DNA of 22,674 nt. Origin: Phoronis australis (taxonomy: Eukaryota > Phoronida > Phoronidae). This document shows positions 9,111 to 19,900 of this stretch, piece after piece. The stretch spans positions 839,839 to 862,512 of the forward strand of contig NMRA01000126.1 of NCBI GenBank assembly GCA_002633005.1, written 5' to 3'. Every line of letters begins with the position of its first letter. Position 1 is the first letter of the stretch. The notes below the pieces were generated by a model, which saw only the letters and a program-made list of their open reading frames with translations, made no database searches and was not told the origin of the DNA. Made by a program: the position numbers and the translations under genes.

Positions 9111-11985
9111 TGTCCAATGAGATGATTATACAAGGAGAGCGCTGAAGACACAACTCTCTAAAATCGCCATCCTGGGATTAAAAAGACCCAGTCAATTTGC
9201 TCTGGATAATCTGTGCATAACAAGTTTTGAACCACGTATGATGCGTACGTTACTGCAAACTGGGCCTCCAGAATGTATTGGCTAAGGTCAAACACTGGCA
9301 GGTGACAAATGTTTTCGTCTGTTTTTGTTTTCTCGACTGCCCTTCGGTCTTACGCCTATGCCAGCCTTCGAAGTTTCATTATACGCACGCCCGCCTACCT
9401 GCTTTGCTGGCTATTTCAATCCAACAAATGTCAGTTTACGAAGCGATGAGAAAGCTATTAAAATAACTGAAGTACGTACTCTTATACCGTGATGTGGTAA
9501 CAACACTGCCGGATTCTAGTCAAGACGCATGCCAATTACATCCCTAGTAATTGATCCATGGTGTAACTAAGTCTGTTTTGTCGCATGACTGTCTCCTTAG
9601 TTTTGGGGTTCGGATACTTCTTCGAAATGTGATTAAACTTGGGATCTGCCAATGCAATAAACCCGCTCGAGCAGTTGGCATCGTTAAAGTCTTGGTTTCA
9701 AAATGCCCATGTGGTTCCAGTATTCGAAAATATTTACTAAATAAAATTTTATTTTCGACACTCTTTCTTTATATTCCTTCCGCCTTTCTTGCCAAAAGCG
9801 ATTTTTAATAGTATTTGACCCTTCTCTGTGAGCGTATAATTACCGGCTGTCATCGGTTATTTCCGTACTCAAATTTCCGGCTCATCAGTTCAGGAACTTG
9901 TCCTGAACGCTGCCATTTTTTCCTTGTAACTGAATGTGCTATCGCTTGCTCGAAAAGTCTTCATTATTTTGTTTTATTAGTAATATCTCGTGATTCGTTT
10001 GCATATGTAGTGTATTTATAGTTTGTAGTTAGTGGTCGCTGATTTTTTTTTGGAATGTTACGCGTACTTGTTATGTTAAAATAACACTGGTGTTTAGTTC
10101 CTTACGTAAGGCGGTGGAACCTAGGAACCAATATGAGTCCAACCAATTTTTTTTCGTTTTGATTTTTTCTCGTTTTTAAAAAGTACTTTGCTATCATCGG
10201 AAAGGTAGCGCATTCAACTCAATAAAAATCGAAAAAGTATCAAAATAGGGGCAAACAGTGTAAAGTTATTGCAAATTTTGTGGCGAAATTTGGGTCACTT
10301 TGTTTGGGTCGCGTAGGCCATATTGGAAGACAGCGGTATAAGTTACGAGTTTAAAACTTTGTGTAAATTGTTTTCACCGACAATTTACGGTGAAATTTAG
10401 TGAGACATGTCTTTACTTACTATTCTGCACGATTCAATAGTGTTCACCAAATTTCATCCTCTCAGTTGTAGCTCATTAAGTGATAAATGTGCTCACAATT
10501 CCCGTTGGACTACTTCTCATTTCCGGCGGCACCGACAACAACTTTTGCTGAACTGGAAGGCATCTTCAACCTTTTACTTTGTAATTTGTGAAGATTTAAC
10601 GTTGATACATTTTGACAAACGTTGCTACAAAAAAGGAACTTTGTTCAATTTTCGTTTTTTTGTGCAAAAATATAAGATAGATTTGAATTATTTTACTGTG
10701 AATGTCCCATTCAGGTGATCTTACACTAAGGTAAAAAACAGTTGAAATAATTTTGAAATGGTTTCTTGTTTGACTGTCAACTGCTGTTCAAGGCTTGATT
10801 AGGTGTCACAAAATGATTCATATTTTTCTAAATTTTAAGTCTAAATTGCTTTCAAGTCATGTTTTGTAACTTATTGGTTCTTAATTCAGGTTATCAAGTT
10901 AACAATGTGAATAATATTAATTTGAGAAATAAGCTATGTTAGGTTGTGAAGCTTCAAGCCTCTAATTCTTGTTCCTTGCAACTTTTTTTAATCATGCTTG
11001 TTAAATTCTGGTGTAAGGAAACACTATTCCGTCACCATGTCCACTTTCATATCATGGAAACTTTTGCTATTGAATAGTGTTTGTAATGCTAAATGTGGTA
11101 AAGTATTGTGTATTTTAAGTTACTTATTATGTTAAAAGGTTGAATCATTTTGGCTTAATGAATAAAAGATGGTAACATTTTTCATTGGACTTGTCATACT
11201 TATGTGCTCGAACGAGCCCCCTATTTGGAGAAATGGAAAATTTTTTGCCTCAGTCAGAGAACCGTGAACTCCGAAAAAAGTAGAAAACGAGACAATATTC
11301 TACTAGACGACAGGAAGTACCAAAATTTAGCGTCTGCAATTCATAGCTCTGAACATACCCAATGAATCTTATAGTAAAAGATAGACATTCCAAAAAATTC
11401 CAGCCCCCCATTTTTTAGGGTTGGTGCTCTCAAACAAAGTCAGGGAAAATCTCTTTTGAAAGCCAACATTTTTGCACAGTTCGCCAGAAGTACCCAAGTT
11501 CCAGCGACCAGGTAGGCCTAAGGGTAGCCTTGATGCAAAGCTGTATAGGCCTACTAACAAGCTGTAGTTAGTCTTCATACTGGTCACGGGTAGCTGGCAC
11601 TGAGGCTAGCTAATGGCTGCCGCGGCAGTGTGACACAGGACTAACCAGCCCGTAATTTTATGCAAGTGTCTGAAACTACCTCTGAATGTATACGACATTT
11701 GAACATTTTACTTCGACAAAAGAGCTTGCAACCGCATGCCTTTACCGTTCGCCAGTGTCTGGTCTCGATCCGCACCGGGTCCGATAGGTTGCGGTCCCTT
11801 GTACGGCAAAATAATTTCTGTCAAAATTTATTCGCCACATTTTTTCAGCAAATTCGATAAAATTGTCCGTATTTTGGTTTTATTAAAATTAAGGCGCGTT
11901 GTCGATTATTTTATCCCCATTTGCAGGCTGGTAACAGGCACTCGTCCATTCACACTGACGGCGTTTTTAACCTGAGTCCTGAATG
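9111..11985. other. intergenic DNA, no gene recognised
   Basis: Several short open frames occur (for example 9551-9808 and 10407-10718 on the plus strand) without recognisable domains or convincing splice borders. The base composition is AT-rich with T-runs near 10150. AATAAA strings at about 9739 and 11160 cannot be assigned to a gene. I see no RNA gene, tandem array or long repeat. Confidence 0.45.
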
Positions 11986-11989
11986 AATT

Positions 11990-12102
11990 GTACTTCCGGG
12001 TTCGCGGTAAGTTCAAAATGGCGGTGGTTCTTCGGGTACGAATCGTGAGTGGCGCGTTCAATTAAACTTTTTTCGAGTACGGACTGTGTATTAGTTATGG
12101 GG
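11990..12102 (+). promoter_or_regulatory. possible TATA-less promoter and first exon, plus strand
   Basis: ACTTCCGGG (11992-12000) resembles an ETS-factor site. AAAATGGCGG (12015-12024) resembles the YY1-type motif often found at the start of housekeeping transcripts, and its ATG could serve as start codon. Donor-like strings follow at 12045 (GTGAGT) and, stronger, at 12102 (GGG|GTAAGTA). No matching downstream exon is visible, and transcription would run antisense into the 3' end of the amidase gene. This is a weak call on motif content only. Confidence 0.25.
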
Positions 12103-12181
12103 TAAGTACTTCTTGGATCCTTATAACAACCTCTAACCATGTAATAAGGGTTAACAACGTGTGAGACCAGGACTTTAAGGT

Positions 12182-12187
12182 TTTATT
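12182..12187 (-). terminator. poly(A) signal of the amidase gene
   Basis: AATAAA on the minus strand lies about 150 bases after the stop codon at 12336-12338. It is the only such signal in a sensible position. It supports the module at 12336-13932 as the true 3' end of the gene. Confidence 0.5.
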
Positions 12188-12335
12188 CGAATTCATGAAT
12201 GGCTTACAAATATTCGGATTGGCAATTTTTCTGTTATTCTACGATAAACTTGATTTGAAAGCCAAAAATTTGATTTTTTGGCTAAGAGGTCTCAAATAAC
12301 CACGTGAGACCCCGTAGTCACAGATCTACAAGCAG

Positions 12336-13932
12336 TTATGTCGAAATTTCAAACAAGCAGAACTCTTTACACTTGACGAAGTAACACTTGTTTCTACATT
12401 TCTTGCCGTCCCACAAGTCGATATGTCCTGTGGGATGCTTGGGGTTATTCTTCCAGGTGCAGTGACGGAATGTAATGATTCCTTTCTTTCCCTGAAATAT
12501 AATGACAATCGTCAAGTCGTTTGAATACTTAACTGTAGTAGTCAACAGACTGATGTATAATGTATGGAATTTTTCGGTAACGTTTTAAGTATAGATTGGA
12601 ATATCAAATCACCGGTGTTGTAATTAAAAAGATTAACCATCATTGTACAGTGACAGGCCCGTAGCCAGCATTGCGCGGAGAGTGATTCGAATTTCTAAAA
12701 CGGTGGACCTTTTGATCATATTTTGTGAACGTCGGCCGCTTTTTCCGTAGCGCCCTTAGACAGAAAAATCCGGCATCAAGCGCTTTGATTCACAACCAAA
12801 TTTGAAATTAGTAGCAAGTTGGTTATTATTGTAGTTAGTAGTACCAACAATAACTAGTACAATTTTGTTGATATTGATGTTCAACTATATTCTATGCTAT
12901 TCTGCTGGGGTTGGACCTTTTCCGCGGGGGGTCGATCGAACTCCCCAACCTCCCGTGGCTACGGTCCTATATGTACGTTATTCGGGAGAAAATAAAACCA
13001 AAAAGCGCGACAAGCTAGTCAGTGTACGAAAAACTAATATATTACACGTTTGAACATGGTGTAACAGACGTTTGACAGTGAAATCCTTCTTTACTTTTAA
13101 ATTCATGAAGTTGCGTGAATTTAGTAAGCACCCGGATATTGCTCTGCAGCCGGCGGAAGTGGCGAATGAAAATGTCATGGAACCGATGTAATATTGTTTG
13201 CAACTTCAGCAAAAGAACATTTCTACAGCATTTTGATGGCGTGTTATATGTCAATAACTTACCGCTAATTTTGATTCCTTCTTGACACACAACGGCTTTT
13301 TGAAAATCTTCGTCAGGTAGCAATGCCACGTGTCCGCTCTGATGACGTATTTTTGACTTTGTTTGTTCTTAAAGCCAGACCAGTTACAATTATCAGATTC
13401 CTTGATGCATATCTTGTAGCCTGTTCGAAGATGCAGGGCAGGAAGAACGGTATGAGTAAGGTTCAAATCGTGTGCAAAATTGTAAATTCATTTGGTACCT
13501 TTTTGGTTTTCCGAAATTCAGTTAAATTATGATGACTAGATGGACGAACATAAAATCTGTGTTCTGATGTTTCAAAAAATTAAACATTAACTTAAACCAA
13601 ACAAAAGAGGAATAAATACTTATCACGTGGATCATGAGATTACATAATCTTGATAACATTGGGCATAATTATGTGACTTGATGCTTGACTAGTGGAGGTG
13701 GCAATTTTTTGTGAAATTGATGAACATGGAAAAACAGAGAAGAGCCAAGGTGAGATTAAGCCTTGCGTTAACTTCGGAAGGTCGTACTTACCTAATTGAT
13801 ATAATGTGTAACTCAATCTCATGCCGCATGTATCACCATAATTTTTATCAAATCCCGCCTTTTTCCACATTGCAGATTTATCGAACGTTTTTGGGTCAGG
13901 ATACTTAGTCCACAAATCGTTGAACGTGAAAC
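12336..13932 (-). CDS. dae4: amidase module A, C-terminal, without linker
   Basis: Exon 1 is 13792-13932 (47 codons: FTFNDLW, then GDTCGMRLSYTLYQL holding the presumed nucleophile Cys at 13826-13828). Exon 2 is 13263-13420 (TGYKICIK-like start, then YVIRADTWHCYLTKIF). Exon 3 is 12336-12491 (KKGIITF, then HPTGHIDLWDGKKC with the presumed catalytic His at 12423-12425, and its Asp two residues on). The reading frame ends with FEIST and TAA at 12336-12338, exactly where the other modules continue into the Thr/Pro tail. It is the most diverged copy (for example KTFDKSAMW where others have NIFDKPAMW), with all motif residues kept. Intron 2 is longer than in the other copies because of a small inserted element. 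Confidence 0.82.
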
Positions 13933-16900
13933 CTGCAAAATCACAGAAATAACAAATACAGCGTTCACGTGGCGTCCGATCAAAAGGCGGGTCAGCCGCG
14001 GTACAAAAAGGTTACCCGCACCATTAAAACGACAATACACCCCCTAGTGCCATAAAGTATTTTATGTTGGATCACGTGACGCTGTAAATTAGCTCTCAAA
14101 CAAAGAAACAAATGACAGTTCATTGAAATGATACAAAAAGTGGTTTGAAGATTTCAACCAATCCTCGTTCTGTCACCTGCTAATGCATCATTACCGGTAA
14201 TCTCGAAAGATACAAGCGGGAATCAACTATTAATTCACACTTCCAATCTCACAACTTGCACGTTACGTCATTGGTGGGTGGCCTTTTCCCACAGTTGCCG
14301 CCTAACTCGCTAAAATGAAAGTCACTTTTGCCCATTTAGAAGTTTTTAAATTTCCTAGCAAACATTTGATGAAGATTGAGGTCTGCTGAGCATTAGCTTG
14401 CTTCAGAGAACTGGATGGAGAAGTCGTTTTTAGTAGCTGTTAAAGGGCCAGAACCTGGTTTGGCATCTTTTCAATAGTTGAGATCTTACGCCGTGATCGA
14501 TCTACGCTATGCAGCTTGATTTCACGTAATAACAAACCGCTAGTTTTTCATAAGCCCAGGAATTCAGTCGCCCGACTAACAAACAAGCTAAGTCCAGATT
14601 TGTAGCGGTATCGTCATCAATTCGGAATTAGTTTTTTACTACAGCGACTGTGTGGAGGGCTTAATCGACAGAGTCTGTGCACTGTGTCAAAATATCTACA
14701 AAAACTGTAAAGCTTTTTATATAACTGAGAAAAATTATGCTTTTTCTGACAGTAGAAAGACTGTAAAATTTATTTGCGTCTCCACCTTTTGGCATCAATA
14801 CCGCAACCAAGTTTTGTTTGATACATTTGTTCAAGATGAAATCTCAAACATGATGTCACAGTTTTCTTCTTAATTATCATTTCATTTTTGTTTACTGAAA
14901 TGTTTGATTTTTCCATGATAAACATAAAATTCTTCATAAGCGCTACACTTACACAGTGGTAGGCCAGCGAGACGAGCTAGTTCAAAGTGAAACAAGAGCA
15001 TGAATGAGAATATAAAGTCAAATATTATGACAATGAATAATCATACAATACAGACTATTATCTACTGTGTAAAGGTTATGACAAAGTGTGACAGATGCAG
15101 GCCGATGCTGCATCCATTCACCCTTATATTTTGTAAATTCCAGTCACAAAAGTTTATCATTCAAAAAGCAAATACCAAAATTACTTTTGAGAACAGTGCA
15201 TGTATCTCAAAGTTCCACTTGAATTGGATTACCCATATCTGAGATATGTTTCAAAACTCGCCAAGAAATGTGAAATTTTCCTTGGGTTCTGTCTAACCTT
15301 AATTTAAGTAGCGCTGAAATAGATGGTGGTGTATTTCATACATTAGAATTCGTTTTAAGAGTTCTTGATCAACAAGATCGTGGTTTAAAAGACAAAAACA
15401 AAGTCTTCCAAAATTTGTTGAAAAAATTCCCATCATGGTCAATTTTAAGAAAACCATCACACGCTACTCAAAAAATCAGATCTTACCTGCAATCTTCTTC
15501 GTTTCATTACATGACGGAGATGGTGTAGTAGAACCATGGATGGGCGAACTAGAGGAGGATTCGGTAAATCGAGTACTTCCCGATGGTGTGATATCTGTTG
15601 CTGGCGAAGCGTTTTTTGCCGTGGTGTAATTAGTTGGGAAAGTGGTGGCAGTTGATGCTGGGGTTCTAGTTGGGGATCTGGTGGTAGTCGGGGTAGTGAT
15701 GGTAGTCGGGGGTCTGGTGGTAGTCGGCGAGGTGGTGGTAGACAGGGGTGTGGTGGTCGTTGGGGATGTGGTGGCATTCGGGGAAGTGTTTGTAGTCGAA
15801 ATTTCAAATAAGCAGAACTCTTTACACTTGACGAAGTAACACTTGTTTCTACATTTCTTGCCGTCCCACAAGTCGATATGTCCTGTAGGATGCTTGGGGT
15901 TATTCTTCCAGGTGCAGTGCCGGAATGTTATGATTCCTTTCTTTCCCTGAAATATATTGCCAATCGTCATGTGGTTTGAATACTTAACTGGGGTTGTCAA
16001 CAGACTGTTGTATAATGTATGGAATTTTTCGGTAACGTTTTAAGTATAGATTGGAATATCAAATCACCGGTCTTGTAATTAAAGACATGAACAATCATGG
16101 TACCATGTCGAAGTTTTTCGGTAGAAAATGAAAACCTTAAACGTGACAAACTGAACAGTGTACGAAAAACAAATATCTTACACGTTGAAACACGGTGTAT
16201 CAGACGTTTGGCACTGAAATCCTTCTTAATTGGGTCTAACTTTTACATTCAATTAGTTGCGTGAAATTAGTAGGCGGTCATATATTGTTTTGCATCCGGC
16301 GGAAACCGCCGATGAAAATGTCATGGAAGCGATGTAATATTGTTTGCAATTTCAGCAAAAAGAAATTTCTTCTGCATTCTGACTCTGAGACCAACTTACC
16401 GCTAGATCTGATTCCTGCTTTACACACAACGGCTTTTTGAAAATCTTCGTCAGGTAGCAATGCCATGTGTCCGCCCTGATGACGTATTTTTGACCTTGTT
16501 TGTTCTTAAAGCCCGACCAGTCACAGTTATCAGATTTCTTGATGCATATCTTGTAGCCTGTTCGAAGATATAGGGCAGGAAGAACGACATAAACAAGTTT
16601 CAAATCGTGTGCAAATTTGTAAATTGACTTGATAGTTCTTGTTTTCCGAAAACCATATTTGAAATTTAAATAGTATTTTACGCGTCTTGATGCCCGACAG
16701 CTTCAGGAGAACTGTCCAGGAGGCCAAATTTTGTCAATTTCTTGCCAATGAAAATACAATGGGAAGTGTCATATTAAGATAAGTCCTGAGTTAACTTCGG
16801 AAGCTCGTACTTACCTAATTGATATAATGTGTAACTAAATCTCAGGCCGCATGTATCACCATAACTTTTATCAAATCCCGCCTTTTTCCACATTGCAGGC

Positions 16901-19900
16901 TTGTCAAATATGTTTGGGTCCGGGTACTTTGTCCACAAATCATTGAAAGTAAAATCTGCAAAGTCATAGAAATAACAAATACAGCGTTCTCGTGGTGTCC
17001 GATTGAAAGAGTTGTCCGCCGTCTTTTTTGACTTGACTTTTTATAAACATTTCACATCTGACTGCGTCATAAAATTTTTATCTGTACCATTAAAGCGAAT
17101 ATAAACACCCTAGTTGACGCAAAAATAACTTGGGTTAGATCAATTTCCGCTGTAAATTAGGTCTCAAACAAAGAAAGAACTGACAGTAGGCTACCTTAGT
17201 AAGGTACAAAAGCCTGTTTGGACGATTTCAACCAATCCTTGCTCTGTCACCTGCTTATGCATCTTTGGCGTCAATTTCGAAAGATAAGGGCAAGAATCAA
17301 CTAAAAATTCATATTCCAATATCGCAATATGGATATGACGGTCACTGGTGAGTGATCTTTTCCGACAGTTGCCGCATGATTCGCTAAAACGTAGGTTACG
17401 CTTGTTCATTTAGCAGTTTTTAAATTTCCCTGCAAACCTTTAAAGATTATGGATGGTTGCAGAGCATTATTTTGTTTCAAAGAACTGGATGGGAACGTCG
17501 TTTTTAGTACCTGTTAAAGAGCCTGAACCGGGTTTGGAAGCCTGTTCATTGTTGAGATAATGTGCCGTGATCGAGTTACGCTATCAAGGTTGATTTCGCG
17601 TAATAATGAAGTGCTAGTCTTTAACAATCCCGGGAATTCATCCGCTCTACTAATGAACAAGCTAAGTCTAGAGTTGTAGCGGTAATATCGGAAATCAGAG
17701 TTAGGTTTTTTACCGAAGGCGGCTTGATGTAGGACTTAATCGACAGAGTCTGTAAATTCAACTAAATTTCTGGATACATGTAACTATAAAGTTTAACTGA
17801 GTAAAAGTATGCATTTTCTGAAATAAAATCCTATAAAATTTGTTTTGAGTCTTTCTATTAATCAGCCGTCTATTGGAACACGTCACTTTGTCTTTTTAGT
17901 AAAGAAAGACACATTCTGTGAAAAACAACTGCATCAATATCGTAGCCAAGTTTTTGTTGATACAAGTATTCAATACGAAATCTAAACAATTATGTCAGAG
18001 TGTTCTTAATTATCATTTCGCTTTCGTTTCCTAAAATGTTTACTTTTTTCATCATAGCCGTGAAAATTATTTATATGCGCTGCACAAATGCAGGCCGATG
18101 CTGCATCCATCCACCTTCTATATTTGATAAACACTGGTACCAAATTTGATCATTGCAAAAGCAAACACCAAAAGTGCTTTTGAGAACAGTGCATTAGTAT
18201 AGTATCTGAAAATTTGACCTCAACCTGGATAGCTTTTCCGAGAATTGTTTTAACGTTCGCCCTGAAATATGGATTTTTTTCTGGAATCCTATGTAACCTT
18301 AGTATATGGACAGTAGATGATGTACAGAAATGTTCGATTTTTCATTCTTCAAAATTCGTTTTCGGAATTCTAGATGCACAAGATTCTGGTCTAAAAGGCA
18401 AAAGTAACGTTTTACAACATTTGTAAAAAATAGTCAGGATGGCCAATTTTAAGAGAACCATCACACTCTTTTCAGACAATCAGATCTTACCTGCAATCTT
18501 CTTCGTTTCATTACATGACGGAGATGGTGTAGTAGAACCATGGATGGGCGAACTAGAGGAGGATTCGGTAAATCGAGTACTTCCCGATGGTGTGATATCT
18601 GTTGCTGGCGAAGCGTTTTTTGCCGTGGTGTAATTAGTTGGGAAAGTGGTGGCAGTTGATGCTGGGGTTCTAGTTGGGGATCTGGTGGTAGTCGGGGTAG
18701 TGATGGTAGTCGGGGGTCTGGTGGTAGTCGGCGAGGTGGTGGTAGACAGGGGTGTGGTGGTCGTTGGGGATGTGGTGGCATTCGGGGAAGTGTTTGTAGT
18801 CGAAATTTCAAATAAGCAGAACTCTTTACACTTGACGAAGTAACACTTGTTTCTACATTTCTTGCCGTCCCACAAGTCGATATGTCCTGTAGGATGCTTG
18901 GGGTTATTCTTCCAGGTGCAGTGCCGGAATGTTATGATTCCTTTCTTTCCCTGAAATATATTGCCAATCGTCATGTGGTTTGAATACTTAACTGGGGTTG
19001 TCAACAGACTGTTGTATAATGTATGGAATTTTTCGGTAACGTTTTAAGTATAGATTGGAATATCAAATCACCGGTCTTGTAATTAAACACATGAACAATC
19101 ATGGTACCATGTCGAAGTTTTTCGGTAGAAAATGAAAACCTTAAACGTGACAAACTGGACAGTGTACGAAAAACAAATATCTTACACGTTGAAACACGGT
19201 GTATCAGACGTTTGGCACTGAAATCCTTCTTAATTGGGTCTAACTTTTACATTCAATTAGTTGCGTGAAATTAGTGGGCGGCCATATATTGTTTTGCATC
19301 CAGCGGAAACCGCCGATGAAAATGTCATGGAAGCGATGTAATATTGTTTGCAATTTCAGCAAAAAGAAATTTCTTCTGCATTCTGACTCGGAGACCAACT
19401 TACCGCTAGATCTGATTCCTGCTTTACACACAGCGGCTTTTTGAAAATCTTCGTCAGGTAGCAATGCCACGTGTCCGCCCTGATGACGTATTTTTGACCT
19501 TGTTTGTTCTTAAAGCCCGACCAGTCACAGTTATCAGATTTCTTGATGCATATCTTGTAGCCTGTTCGAAGATAGAGGGCAGGAAGAACGACATATACAA
19601 GTTTCAAATCGTGTGCAAATTTGTAAATTGACTTGATAGTTCTTGTTTTCGGAAAACCATATTTGAAATTTAAATAGTATTTTACGCGTCTTGATGCCCG
19701 ACAGCTTCAGGAGAACTGTCCAGGAGGCCAATTTTTGTCAATTTCTTGCCAATGAAAATACAATGAGAAGTGTCATATTAAGATAAGTCCTGAGTTAACA
19801 TCGGAAGCTCGTACTTACCTAATTGATATAATGTGTAACTAAATCTCAGGCCGCATGTATCACCATAACTTTTATCAAATCCCGCCTTTTTCCACATTGC

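Noticed and set aside
10407-10718. 103-codon plus-strand open frame in intergenic DNA
   Set aside because: Composition is low in information and AT-rich, with no domain, promoter or splice support.
13819-14040. Minus-strand frame with VNAVFVISVILQ just before module A exon 1, considered as a signal peptide
   Set aside because: It runs directly into the acceptor in the wrong phase for the domain, has no donor of its own, and is not kept as a hydrophobic leader in the other copies.
14954-15003. Short ATG frame with a phase-1 donor before module A, considered as a first exon
   Set aside because: The leader is poorly hydrophobic (contains Glu and Arg). The matching sequence before module B is deleted, and the one before module C has a stop and no donor.
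15457-15807. Pro/Arg/Leu-rich minus-strand frame, repeated at 18461-18811 and 21618-21968
   Set aside because: It is a second frame through the same linker exon and runs past the splice donor. The amidase frame explains the sequence.
15642-15839. Plus-strand Val/Gly-rich open frame, repeated at 18646-18843 and 21803-22000
   Set aside because: It is the antisense shadow of the Thr/Pro linker codons, with no independent evidence of coding.
16278-16466. Minus-strand frame starting MALLPDEDF, repeated in all copies
   Set aside because: It overlaps amidase exon 2 in another frame. The YVIRADTWHCYLTKIF frame matches the Tae4 pattern and has correct splice phases.
17191-17409. 72-codon minus-strand frame, similar at 20195-20413
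   Set aside because: It is kept only because the units are recent duplicates. The copy before module A is broken, and there is no domain.
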